DNA from: Bacillus chungangensis
Lineage (GTDB): Bacteria; Bacillota; Bacilli; Bacillales; Bacillaceae_C
NCBI RefSeq assembly: GCF_030812995.1
Contig: NZ_JAUSTT010000019.1
Location: 34,999 to 98,998 of the forward strand
Length of the DNA stretch: 64,000 nt
Direction: 5' to 3'
The notes below the pieces were generated by a model. The model was not told the DNA's origin. It did no database searches and saw nothing but the letters and a program-made list of their open reading frames with translations. Position 1 is the first letter of the stretch; every line of letters begins with the position of its first letter. The position numbers were made by a program, and so were the translations under genes. Positions 52,171 through 60,563 of the stretch are shown here, one piece after another.

Positions 52171-52562
52171 ATTTTCTCAACTCCTTTCTATCTAATTACC
52201 TATATTCTAAAAGAATAATCTTGTAAAGTAAAATATCGAAAATGCTTTTTTTATGTCGCTTTATTCTTCAAAATAGTGATATCACGGTAAGAGAGTTTCT
52301 TTTTCCAGCCATTTTTAAATAAAAATAATGAAAATAAACTTTTTTATATTTTTATTAACAGGCAAGAAAATTCTCATCTCAAATACTAAATAACATAGAG
52401 CATTATGTAGAGATTTGGATCGACGCGATAAGAGTTGATCAGATGGAAAATTTCCCATTGTCGAATGTTTTATTCTTTCTTGCATTTTTAGGGAAGAAAA
52501 TTCATGAAGAGCTCCTTTTCGTATATGGTATAATTTATAAAACAGAATTTGGAGGAACGAAT
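52171..52562. other. Divergent region between ssbB and ywpF-like genes
   Basis: AT-rich, with no repeat copy and no gene. A longer frame from 52443 runs into ywpF but has no SD. TATGGTATAATTTA near 52525 is a plausible -10 region for ywpF. Confidence 0.45.
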
Positions 52563-53000
52563 ATGAAAACGTTTAAAATCGTTGCCTTGCAAATAATAGA
52601 AGATAATAACATAAAAGATATTCCTTTAATGGATGGCCTCATTATTAATAAAGAAGATGAAAAACAGACATGGCTGATTGAAGCTTATATTGATGCGCAG
52701 TATTATGATTACTTTGGTCAAGCCCAACAAAAAAATGGCGACATCGATATTCAAGTTGTCATTACTCATGAAGCGAACGATCCTGCGCCATTTAAAACCC
52801 ATATTCATTCTATAAACAAGCTTGGCAATTGTATGAGTGTGTTATTTGAAGGGCATTTAAAAGCTGAACGCAATGAATATGCGGAATTAATTTTGAGCAA
52901 GCTTCTTGCAGAAGGTCTTAGTGGGGAAGCACTACTGAGGGAATTCAAACAACGAATACGAGTCAAGCCACGGCTCGCAGTTAAAAAAACAACATCCTAA
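52563..53000 (+). CDS. ywpF: YwpF-like protein
   Basis: The 145-residue protein begins MKTFKIVALQIIEDN and has DIPLMDGLIINKED, which match the YwpF family (about 136 residues in B. subtilis) of unknown biochemical role. There is no signal peptide or membrane segment. ATG 52563 has GGAGGAACGA at a good spacing. It is divergent from ssbB, whereas in B. subtilis the two are near neighbours. An element copy follows directly. Confidence 0.85.
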   Translation: MKTFKIVALQIIEDNNIKDIPLMDGLIINKEDEKQTWLIEAYIDAQYYDYFGQAQQKNGDIDIQVVITHEANDPAPFKTHIHSINKLGNCMSVLFEGHLKAERNEYAELILSKLLAEGLSGEALLREFKQRIRVKPRLAVKKTTS

Positions 53001-53006
53001 TAAATT

Positions 53007-53164
53007 AAAGTGAAACTTCCATCTGTGGGGGTTTTCTCTCTTCCCCCACTGATGGTTAGTTGAACCAATCGGACATTTACTGGCAGTTATCCCCCACCTA
53101 GACTTCTTCGAATCCTCTTAACTCTTGAGGTGGGGGTCTTACTGCCAGTTAGATGTGGGATAAA
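53007..53164 (+). repeat. Dispersed hairpin-ended element, copy 7 (no module)
   Basis: A short form: AAAGTGAAACTTCCATCTGT head, GTGGGGG/CCCCCAC, AACCAATCGGACATTTACTG, long right stem with ACTGGCAGT/ACTGCCAGT and CCCCCACCT/AGGTGGGGG, ATGTGGGATAAAA tail. It is 6 bp after the ywpF stop. Confidence 0.9.
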
Positions 53165-53300
53165 ACTGAATATATAGAGAAAATAGAGCACTGACTACTA
53201 CTTTCCTTTCCAACTTTATAGCAGCTTCTAAAAGGAGACACTTAAACAATTCCTTCTGTTTGAGTCCTAAGTTGTGAGTCTCATTACTCATGAAGCAATG

Positions 53301-53338
53301 AAAAAAACAGCGCGGAAATTTCTCCATGCTGTTTTTAT
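53301..53338. terminator. Terminator of the 128-residue protein gene
   Basis: AAAACAGC pairs with GCTGTTTT around GCGGAAATTTCTCCAT; runs of A and T lie on either side. Confidence 0.65.
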
Positions 53339-53417
53339 TTATGGTTCTTAGTAAAATATGATCATGTAATAGCAAATGTTATTCCAGTCATCTCTATATT
53401 GAAGACTTGTACAGCTT

Positions 53418-53804
53418 TTAATTTTCCAATTGTTTTTCTAACGTTTCGATTAAATATTTCGCTTCTGCTTTACAGGAATAAGTGATTTCTTTTTTTAATT
53501 TTTTTTGCAGTTCGTTTAGTTTTTGAATTTGTTCTTCCGTTGGTTCTTCATTAATAATTTTTTCGATCGTTTCATTTATTTTTATCGCCAGATCTTCATG
53601 AAAGCGAGGATTATTTTTTATCTGTTCATCCACTTTTGCAAACCAAGTTGAGTGATTATTAATATACGTACGCCACTCTTTAATGAAATTGCTTAAATCA
53701 TACTTATTTTCATCCCATGAGATCTTTTCCATATATTGTTCAAATGCCGTTGTAATGGACCTAGTAATACTAATTTTGATTCCTGCCGATAAATCTTTTA
53801 ACAT
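53418..53804 (-). CDS. Protein of unknown function, 128 residues, helical
   Basis: No family was recognised. The product is soluble, Lys/Glu-rich and mostly helical (TEEQIQKLNELQKKLKKEI is coiled-coil-like), with a single central Trp/Tyr patch (IKEWRTYINNHSTWF). ATG 53804 has AGGAGGTA upstream, a good SD, and a terminator follows, so it looks like a real single gene. Confidence 0.7.
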   Translation of the reverse strand: MLKDLSAGIKISITRSITTAFEQYMEKISWDENKYDLSNFIKEWRTYINNHSTWFAKVDEQIKNNPRFHEDLAIKINETIEKIINEEPTEEQIQKLNELQKKLKKEITYSCKAEAKYLIETLEKQLEN

Positions 53805-54332
53805 CTATGAAAAGTACCTCCTAATAATTACTGTCCTCTTTCCCGTCATCTATATTGATAATTAAATCTTGTGTCAATAAGTGCCGCAAAGCCTGGTCCA
53901 AGCCTCTTGATTTTCATTGACAAAAAATATGGTGCTATTTATGCATTTTACTGTAAAAATCTATGTTTAGCAAATGATACTTGAAAATAACTGATTTTTA
54001 TCTCATAACTAACAGATAAATCAAAATTTCCATCTGTAAGAGATGAGATGTCAGAAGTGGGATGTGAGCTTTCATTTTTATCTCACAAATAGCCAAAGTT
54101 TGAGATTTACTAAGTAAGGAATATTTCTTAAATCAGCCTCGCTGTTTTTAAAAAATGTAGTTCATTTTGATAATTGCAGCATGAGCTTTTAGCTTGAGAT
54201 CGTGACCCAATAATGAGACATCCCACTGATGGCAACTTTACTTTATCTCTTCTTAATATGCAAATATTTATTCCTAGTAAATGAATAGGAAAAGCAGGGG
54301 ATCCCCTGCTTTCTACTTCTCGATTTGTATCA
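53805..54332. other. Intergenic region with inverted element copy
   Basis: This 528-bp gap holds the decayed inverted element copy 8. Upstream bases TTGACA...TATGCA near 53930 are a weak promoter match. No gene was seen. Confidence 0.5.
53997..54246 (-). repeat. Dispersed element, decayed copy 8 in inverted orientation
   Basis: Read on the minus strand: ATAAAGTAAAGTTGCCATCA head, GATCTCAAGCTAAAAGC (identical to the core of copies 5, 6 and 9), a decayed middle, and CTGTTAGTTATGAGATAAAA tail. It is the only copy on this strand. Confidence 0.7.
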
Positions 54333-54581
54333 TCATTTTAAATTATTATTCGTATCGTCATTGTCGTCAGTATTACCATTTAAACCTGTGTCTCTGTCTC
54401 CCCCGTTATTCCCATTCGTATCTCCGTCTACCCCGTTATTCCCATTCATATCTCTGTCTACCCCGTTATTCCCGTTTTCAGGAGGTGGATTTTGATTGTC
54501 ATTGTCTGCTGCTGTACAACCAACAAGAAGCAGAGAAGCCATGACAGATGTGCCAATGATTTTAAGTAGTTTTTTGTACAT
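54333..54581 (-). CDS. Small lipoprotein with Asn/Asp/Gly tandem repeats
   Basis: The 82-residue protein has a signal sequence with lipobox LLVGC (Cys about residue 21). The mature part is almost only N, D, G with few other residues and contains three 10-residue repeats of the form NGNNGVDRDM/NGNNGVDGDT/NGNNGGDRDT. ATG 54581 has AAGGAGC at 7 nt; the frame from 54686 lacks an SD. It would be a disordered surface peptide on the membrane. The alternating Asp/Asn recalls calcium-binding loops, but no full motif is present. The function is unknown. Confidence 0.75.
   Translation of the reverse strand: MYKKLLKIIGTSVMASLLLVGCTAADNDNQNPPPENGNNGVDRDMNGNNGVDGDTNGNNGGDRDTGLNGNTDDNDDTNNNLK
54391..54480. 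repeat. Three tandem 30-bp repeats inside the lipoprotein gene
   Basis: Three contiguous 30-bp units (54391-54420, 54421-54450, 54451-54480), each containing CCCCGTTATTCCC, differ at a few positions and stay in frame. Copy number could vary between strains by slippage. Confidence 0.85.
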
Positions 54582-54734
54582 ATGATATGCTCCTTTTATC
54601 ATTTTTTTAATAATGGACGACCTAAATGGTAGTCTGAAGTTAGCATACCCAAAAAACAGCAAAAATATTTTATTTTTATACTTCATTTCTGTTTATCTTA
54701 CTTTGTTGACTATTGTGAGGGGAAGCAGACATGA

Positions 54735-54985
54735 ATACTGCTTTATAGTGCATAAATAAAGTAAACATCGTGAACTACTCACCATTTATCGACCTTGCGG
54801 TCTGATTGAAGTGGGAGCTTCTTGGGAACTAGATACTTTTGTTAGCTATCTATATTTACCAAGCTATAAGGGCAGTCCCTGCCCCTAGAGAAAATACAAT
54901 ATTTTGGCTTAAGGCCAACCGAAAATTCATCTCCCACTTTCATTGGGCTAAGCCCTTCCCCATTTAGAAGTGGGAGAATTCTTTT
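54735..54985. mobile_element. Remnant resembling IS200/IS605 (IS1341-type) ends
   Basis: GAAGTGGGAGCTTCTTGGGAA near 54810, a CTCCCACTTTCATTGGGCTA palindrome near 54932-54951, and GAAGTGGGAGAATTC near 54967 resemble the subterminal hairpins at ends of IS200/IS605-group elements. No transposase or tnpB frame survives. It is distinct in sequence from the dispersed GTGAAACTTCC family. The assignment rests on pattern only. Confidence 0.4.
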
Positions 54986-55011
54986 CGGAAGCCCAGTAAA
55001 AAAACGAATTT

Positions 55012-55048
55012 AAAATTGAATGCCCTTCCATTTTTGAACAGGCATTTA
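55012..55048 (-). terminator. Candidate terminator of fabZ
   Basis: AATGCC/GGCATT stem around TGTTCAAAAATGGAAG, followed on the minus strand by CAATTTTAAATT; moderate strength. Confidence 0.45.
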
Positions 55049-55066
55049 ATGATCACTACGTTAACA

Positions 55067-55495
55067 TTATTTATCTGCTAGCGCAAACATGATTTCAGTT
55101 TCACAAACAACTTCACCATCAACAGTTGCTATACCTTTGCCTTTCCCGGCTTTTCCACGAACACGAGTCAATTCCACTTCAAGCCGCAATTGATCTCCTG
55201 GCTTCGCTTGCCGTCTAATTCGACAGCGGTCAATACCTGTAAATAAGGCAAGGCGATCACGGTTTTCTGCTTTTTTTAGCATCGCAACAGCGCCAACCTG
55301 AGCAAGTGCTTCTACAACCAAAACACCTGGCATAACAGGGTAGTCAGGGAAATGGCCGTTAAAAAATTGCTCATTTGCCGTTACATTTTTGATGCCTACC
55401 GCCCTTTTTCCTTCTTCTATTTCAATGATCTTATCTACCAATAAAAAAGGATAACGATGAGGGATGATTTCTTTAATTTGTTGTATATCCAGCAT
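55067..55495 (-). CDS. fabZ: 3-Hydroxyacyl-ACP dehydratase
   Basis: The 142-residue hot-dog-fold enzyme of type II fatty-acid elongation has [11 protein letters not shown], the catalytic His in [14 protein letters not shown] and Glu in [10 protein letters not shown], all intact. ATG 55495 has AGGAGGTA upstream. In B. subtilis fabZ lies in the same neighbourhood (ywp region). An element copy separates it from the upstream gene. Confidence 0.97.
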   Translation of the reverse strand: MLDIQQIKEIIPHRYPFLLVDKIIEIEEGKRAVGIKNVTANEQFFNGHFPDYPVMPGVLVVEALAQVGAVAMLKKAENRDRLALFTGIDRCRIRRQAKPGDQLRLEVELTRVRGKAGKGKGIATVDGEVVCETEIMFALADK

Positions 55496-55514
55496 GAAAA
55501 TACCTCCTTGAAAA

Positions 55515-55791
55515 ATAAAGTGAAACTTCCATCAGTGGGGGTTTTCTCTCATCCCCCATACAAAGGATCTCAAGCTAAAAGCGCTACGTCCTTGAAAAAG
55601 GAAACCGCTTTTTCTTCGTGCGATGTATCACTTCCAAAGCTTTCCTTGTCCTGTCGCAACGCTTGAGTGACCTACGTCCTGTAGGCCCGAACCAATCGGA
55701 CATTTACTGGCGGTTATCCCCCACCTAGACTTCTTGATTCCTCTTACTCTTGAGGTGGGGGTCTTACTGACACAGTTAGATGTGGGATAAA
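55515..55791 (+). repeat. Dispersed hairpin-ended element, copy 9 (one module)
   Basis: AAAGTGAAACTTCCATCAGT head, TGGGGG/CCCCCA, GGATCTCAAGCTAAAAGCGC, one module, GTAGGCCCGAACCAATCGGA, CCCCCACCTAG/AGGTGGGGG, GTTAGATGTGGGATAAA tail. It lies 20 bp upstream of the fabZ start. Confidence 0.9.
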
Positions 55792-55956
55792 TTTGTAAAA
55801 TACATAGAATTAAAAATCCTAAAAGAAGCCATTTTACTCATAAATTCTCATTAAAGTTTTGATAGACGAACATAGCCTGTCCATTTTTTCATGTTAGGAC
55901 AGGCATCTCACTTTTCATTCTTTAAAAGCTTAAAATAATCCTTTTCATATTGCCAC

Positions 55957-56604
55957 TTATTTTTTATTTACAATATCAATAATGTGAGTCCATGTAGATT
56001 TTTTAAATACGTCAGTTGGTTTTCCATCGCCAATAACACCATAGCCAATCATTGCTCCTGCAATGGTACTAACAATAAGGAAAAAGAGCACAATCAAAAT
56101 ACGAAGCCAAATTGGAAAAAGACGAATTTTAATTTGTTTTTGGCCACTGAGCAATGCTTCGGCTTTTTCTTGTTTTTTAAGCTTTCTCTTTTCGGCACGT
56201 GTAAGCTCTTTTTGTTCCTTCATAGCTGTATTTTTAAATTGATCACGTGTTTGTACAATATTATTGGAAGATTCCATCATATTTGTTTTACCATTATAAC
56301 CTTTATTATTTTTATTATTTGCTAAAGTAGGATGATCAGATGTGCTCGTTTGTGCAACAGCTATTTTGCTGCCATGATTGACAATTTGGTCATTTTTTTC
56401 TGAAAGCTTATATGAACGATGACTAGTTTGTTCATTTTCGATTAGTCCTGAAGAAACATTCGTGCGCATTTTTTCATTCGACCTAGTCCTAAAACGCAGG
56501 CGTTTATTCAGCCCCTGCTCTAAATGCCGTTTCGTATCCTGTCGACTACTTTCGTCCTTATTTGAGTTCTTTTCAGTTGACCTACGAGTGTCTTTCTCAT
56601 CCAT
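55957..56604 (-). CDS. EpuA-type membrane protein with long disordered N-terminus
   Basis: In this 215-residue protein, residues 1-155 are charged, low-complexity and probably disordered. About residues 156-215 (IRLFPIWLRILIVLFFLIV, then IGYGVIGDGKPTDVFKKSTW) match the single-span EpuA family, often mislabelled RNA polymerase subunit beta. It follows flhO/flhP as in related bacilli. The N-terminal tail is far longer than the usual 60-80-residue EpuA proteins. The role is unknown. Confidence 0.78.
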   Translation of the reverse strand: MDEKDTRRSTEKNSNKDESSRQDTKRHLEQGLNKRLRFRTRSNEKMRTNVSSGLIENEQTSHRSYKLSEKNDQIVNHGSKIAVAQTSTSDHPTLANNKNNKGYNGKTNMMESSNNIVQTRDQFKNTAMKEQKELTRAEKRKLKKQEKAEALLSGQKQIKIRLFPIWLRILIVLFFLIVSTIAGAMIGYGVIGDGKPTDVFKKSTWTHIIDIVNKK

Positions 56605-56617
56605 TTCAAAAAACTCC

Positions 56618-56701
56618 TTTAGAGTTTGTTCAAAAAGTTAGTTAGTATCAGCTTGCTACGGGATACGCAATCTCATACGTTCCAGTGTTCCACACTGCAC
56701 T
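56618..56701 (-). repeat. Copy of the intergenic repeat seen at 7.3-7.5 kb
   Basis: On the minus strand GTGCAGTGTGGA is followed about 45 nt later by ACTTTTTGAACAAACTCT, the same word pair and order as at 7465-7503 on the plus strand. The interior differs. Confidence 0.5.
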
Positions 56702-56725
56702 TTTTTATCTTCTTGAACTTACACT

Positions 56726-57568
56726 TTAGCGTATACCATTTACCAATCCCATCATTTGATCTGCAATGGTAACGGATCTTGCTTGAAATTGGTAAGAACG
56801 TTGTACATTAACCAATTCCGACATTTCCTTTGCCATATCTACGTTAGAATTTTCTAATGAAAATTGCTTTATCGAAACATTATTGCGTAATTCTCCAGTT
56901 AAATCAGTCATAACAACTGCTTGATTTACATCAAGATCATCAATATTTTTAGGCAAACCAATCATATTTTCGCCTTTTTGTTCAAAGAATTGCGGTTTAT
57001 TCACTTCTATTATACCAAGGTTAAATCTTTCCTGCTGCCCATTATATTGAGTAGTTGTCAACACTCCTTGTTGTGAAAACTGCAAGTCTTTGCTGCCCTC
57101 TGTCATCACGATGATGTTTTCATTTTCATCGAGTACTGGATAACCCTGGCTATTCACAAGCATCACTTCGTTTTCTCCAACAGGCGTTACATGGAGAGAA
57201 CCATCTCTCGTATATTGGACGGAGGAGACATCATTTTCTTGTACCAATACTTTTAAAAATTGATTCGGCTTTGTAAAAGCAATATCTAATGATCTATCTG
57301 TCCCTTTAAGACTGCCTTGAGTGAGCACCAGCTCAGTATGGGCAATTTTACTGCCAACGCCTTGGCGAACGCCATTAGGAGTTAAGCGGCCTATTTCCCT
57401 TGCTGCATCCGGCTGATTATCAAATTGCTGGTACATGAGTTCCGTAAATGTTGCCTCTCTTCGTTTAAAACCATTTGTATTAATATTAGCTAAGTTGTGG
57501 CCAATCACATCCAGCTTTTTTTGCAATTGATTCATTGTATTTGTTGCTGTCAGCATCGTTCTATTCAA
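56726..57568 (-). CDS. flhP: Flagellar hook-basal body protein FlhP
   Basis: The 280-residue FlgG-type rod protein has an N-terminal LQKKLDVIGHNLANINTNGFK heptad region and a C-terminal NVDMAKEMSELVNVQRSYQ coiled coil, which pair in the basal body. The start is TTG 57568 with GGGAGGG. It is second in the flhO-flhP pair, 29 bp after flhO, as in B. subtilis. Confidence 0.95.
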   Translation of the reverse strand: MNRTMLTATNTMNQLQKKLDVIGHNLANINTNGFKRREATFTELMYQQFDNQPDAAREIGRLTPNGVRQGVGSKIAHTELVLTQGSLKGTDRSLDIAFTKPNQFLKVLVQENDVSSVQYTRDGSLHVTPVGENEVMLVNSQGYPVLDENENIIVMTEGSKDLQFSQQGVLTTTQYNGQQERFNLGIIEVNKPQFFEQKGENMIGLPKNIDDLDVNQAVVMTDLTGELRNNVSIKQFSLENSNVDMAKEMSELVNVQRSYQFQARSVTIADQMMGLVNGIR

Positions 57569-57597
57569 GTAAATTCCCTCCCTGATAGCGCCCTATA

Positions 57598-58437
57598 TTA
57601 ATTTACACGCCCAATTTCATTTACAGCTTTATCCATGCTGCGATCATAGGCTTGCAGCACCTTTTGATTTGCTTCAAAAGCTCTATAAGCAGTTAGCATT
57701 GCTGTCATTGTTTGCGATGCATCTACATTAGAACGCTCAAGAAAACGTTGTCTAACTTCAAATTCAACACCTGCTGCATTAAAAGCGTTTGGAAGGTTTT
57801 CACCATTTACCGTCCGATACAAGCCTTCTCCTTCTTTAATCAATAATTCTGGGTTATCTGCATAGGCAACGCCAATTCTTCCAACTACCGTGTCATTTAC
57901 CATAATCTCTCCGGCACGATTCATATTGAAATCTTCATTTGCCAGTAAAATGCGATTCCCCTCTGGATTAAGCACATACAAACCATTCATTGTTGTTAGA
58001 TAACCCGCAGCATCTAACGTAAAGTTTCCATTGCGTGTATACCGCTGCCCGCCATTTGGATGCTCTACAGAAAAGAAAATAGTGCCGCTGCGGCCAGTTT
58101 CTGGATTGATTGGCATTGTTCCATCTATTAAAGCAAAATCAGTATTTAACTCTGTTTCACGGATATCTCCCTGTGCAAATTGAGGAATTGCCTCCTGCAT
58201 ATATACACCCGTATTTAGACCTCCTATTTGCGGAGAAAAAGGCATATTTAAAGGTTTTTGCGTGGGAACCGATTGTTTATCAAATCTTTGCAAGAGCAAC
58301 TCTGGAAAAGCGCGCATAGAAGATTGCTCTCCTTTAAAACCTGGTGTATTCACATTTGCCATGTTATTTACAAGCATCTCTGTTTTACGCTGCTGGGAAA
58401 TCATTCCAGAAGCTGCGGTATAAAAACCCCTTAACAT
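57598..58437 (-). CDS. flhO: Flagellar hook-basal body protein FlhO
   Basis: The 279-residue protein starts MLRGFYTAASGMISQQRKT and carries NNMANVNTPGFKG, with C-terminal NVDASQTMTAMLTAYRAFE. These are rod/hook family signatures. ATG 58437 has GAGGTGG upstream; GTG 58446 overlaps this SD. It lies between mbl and flhP, as in B. subtilis. Confidence 0.95.
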   Translation of the reverse strand: MLRGFYTAASGMISQQRKTEMLVNNMANVNTPGFKGEQSSMRAFPELLLQRFDKQSVPTQKPLNMPFSPQIGGLNTGVYMQEAIPQFAQGDIRETELNTDFALIDGTMPINPETGRSGTIFFSVEHPNGGQRYTRNGNFTLDAAGYLTTMNGLYVLNPEGNRILLANEDFNMNRAGEIMVNDTVVGRIGVAYADNPELLIKEGEGLYRTVNGENLPNAFNAAGVEFEVRQRFLERSNVDASQTMTAMLTAYRAFEANQKVLQAYDRSMDKAVNEIGRVN

Positions 58438-58773
58438 TTTTACCACCTCAATATGATTATTTTAACAGTTGCATTTCTCTTCATAAACGAAGATTCCAAT
58501 TTATACGCGATGACCCTAAAAATCTGCGATGCTAATTTAGGAAGCTCTACTTGTTGTATCGGCCTGAATCTATCTAACATTTACTTATTCCAGAAGAGAA
58601 ATTCGTTTCCCACCTCTATTGAGCAAGAAGTTGGGACAAAGACTGTTTCACTTGCTTGCATTCCATATGTAGAATCATATGGTGACACAATGCAATCTGC
58701 TTGTAATCAATGAGTGTCTTGTTTAGGATTGCTTTTCCGTTTGAATACTCTTTCGTGATCAGGCCTAAGATAT
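58438..58773. other. Gap between flhO and mbl
   Basis: This 336-bp gap should hold the flhO promoter. No convincing promoter, repeat or gene was found. Confidence 0.35.
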
Positions 58774-59772
58774 TTAAGCAAAACGATGGCTTGCTATTTT
58801 ATCTATGTTTTCCAGCATGATGCCTGTTCCAATGGCAACAGAGTCCATTGGATTTTCTGCAACCAATACAGGAACCTTTAATTCTTCTGCCAGCAATTGG
58901 TCAATTCCGTGCAGCAATGCGCCTCCGCCCGTAAGAATAACTCCACGATCAATAATATCAGCCGATAATTCAGGCGGGGTTTTTTCTAATACATTTTTTG
59001 CAGCCTGAACGATCACTTCAACAGATTCACGAAGTGCTTCCTCAATTTCCCTTGAATTGACGGTTAATGTACGCGGCAAGCCTGTCACCATATCTCGTCC
59101 ACGAATATCCATTTCCTCGTTGCGCGCTCGAAAGACAGTGCCAATATTTACTTTAATATCTTCTGATGTTCGTTCACCAATAAGCAGCTTATACTCTTTT
59201 TTAATGTAGTTAAGAATTTCACTATCGAACTTATCTCCTGCCATCTTGATAGAGGCCGATGTAACAATATCTCCCATTGAAAGAACAGCAATATCTGTCG
59301 TACCGCCGCCAATATCCACCACCATGTTTCCACTTGGCTGCAAGATATCCATACCTGCTCCGATTGCTGATACCTTAGGTTCTTCTTCTAAATATATTTT
59401 TTTGCCGCCGCTTTTTTCAGCAGCTTCCTTAATTGCTTTTTGTTCTACACTTGTGATATTAGTTGGACAACAAATAAGAATGCGCGGCTTTGATAAAAAG
59501 CCCTTTACATTCAATTTATTAATAAAGTATTTCAGCATAGACTCCGTAACATCGAAATCGGCTATCACACCATCTCTTAGTGGACGAATGGCAACAATAT
59601 TTCCAGGGGTTCTCCCTACCATACGTCTCGCTTCTTCTCCAACAGCTAATACTTTATTTGTGTTTTTATCTATCGCAACAACAGATGGTTCATTTAAGAC
59701 AATTCCTTGCCCTCTTACATGCATCAACACATTTGCTGTCCCTAAATCAATTCCGATATCTTTTGCAAACAT
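58774..59772 (-). CDS. mbl: Mbl, MreB-like cell-shape protein
   Basis: The 332-residue actin-like ATPase has the phosphate loop GIDLGTANVLM, VVDIGGGTTDIAV and the adenosine motif ILTGGGALL. It guides side-wall synthesis as membrane-bound filaments. Position between spoIIID and flhO, as well as the start FAKDIGIDLGTANVL, identify it as Mbl rather than MreB or MreBH. Confidence 0.96.
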   Translation of the reverse strand: MFAKDIGIDLGTANVLMHVRGQGIVLNEPSVVAIDKNTNKVLAVGEEARRMVGRTPGNIVAIRPLRDGVIADFDVTESMLKYFINKLNVKGFLSKPRILICCPTNITSVEQKAIKEAAEKSGGKKIYLEEEPKVSAIGAGMDILQPSGNMVVDIGGGTTDIAVLSMGDIVTSASIKMAGDKFDSEILNYIKKEYKLLIGERTSEDIKVNIGTVFRARNEEMDIRGRDMVTGLPRTLTVNSREIEEALRESVEVIVQAAKNVLEKTPPELSADIIDRGVILTGGGALLHGIDQLLAEELKVPVLVAENPMDSVAIGTGIMLENIDKIASHRFA

Positions 59773-60563
59773 TCTATAAGACCCCTTCCTATACTTACAT
59801 TACATCTTCAATAATCTATGTAAAAGCTTCTTACAATCATTGTTTTCTTTCACCTATTGAGACAAGAGCGTACAAGCAAAATACAGCAAGCTGCGATTAT
59901 CTCCTTACAATTTAGAAAGATAAACATCGACCAAACGAGTTCACTTCCCTAATAGTTTATTCTATCATACAAGTGTCCAAAGAAGGAATCAATTGTAAAA
60001 AAAAATTAATGATTTTATTACCTATTTGTCTTATTTGATAGATAAAGTAAAACTTTCATCAGTGGGGGTTTTCTCATCCCCTACTGATAAGAAGTAGAAC
60101 AAAGGCTAAGGTCGCAGGCGTCCTCGAAAAGGAAACCGCGATGTATCGCTGCCCGAAGCTTTCTTTGTCCTGTTGCAGCGTCTTTGTGACCGACATCCTC
60201 GAAAAAGAAGCGCACTTTTTCTTCATGCGATGTTGATTCAAAAAGCTTTCCTTATCCTGTCGGCCCGAACCAATCGGACATTTGACTTTCAGTTATCCCC
60301 CACCTAGTGCTTCTGATTCCTCTTACTCCATGATATGGAATGCTTACTGCAGTTAGATGTGGGATAAAATAAAAAAAGGAAGAGGCATACCCCTTCCAAA
60401 TCCATTCTGTTACACATCGTGAATTCTTTTAAATTGCTAACATTGATAAGAGGCTGTGCTCTCTCTAAAAGTAGTTTATTTCAACCAAAAGGAAATTTTC
60501 AATAAACGAAGATTCGTATATAACCAATTAATTTTTATTATTTCTATAGAAAGGAGATCACAG
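59773..60563. other. Gap between mbl and spoIIID with element copy 10
   Basis: The gap contains dispersed element copy 10. The remainder is AT-rich mbl upstream sequence. No gene was seen. Confidence 0.5.
60043..60368 (+). repeat. Dispersed hairpin-ended element, copy 10 (two modules, first shortened)
   Basis: AAAGTAAAACTTTCATCAGT head; CAGTGGGG pairs with CCCCTACTG through one G-T. A first module lacks its TTTTCTTCGTG arm and a second is full. CCGAACCAATCGGACATT, CCCCCACCTAG and the ATGTGGGATAAAA tail follow; the right stem is weakened (CCATGATATGG). Confidence 0.85.

Larger units (their letters stand above)
54582..55066. other. Intergenic region with IS200/IS605-like end remnant
   Basis: This 485-bp gap holds the palindromic remnant at 54735-54985 and the fabZ terminator candidate at 55012-55048. 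No gene was seen. Confidence 0.5.

Noticed and set aside
54391..54480. Possible CRISPR array from 30-bp repeats
   Set aside because: Units are directly adjacent with no spacers and lie in frame inside a lipoprotein gene.
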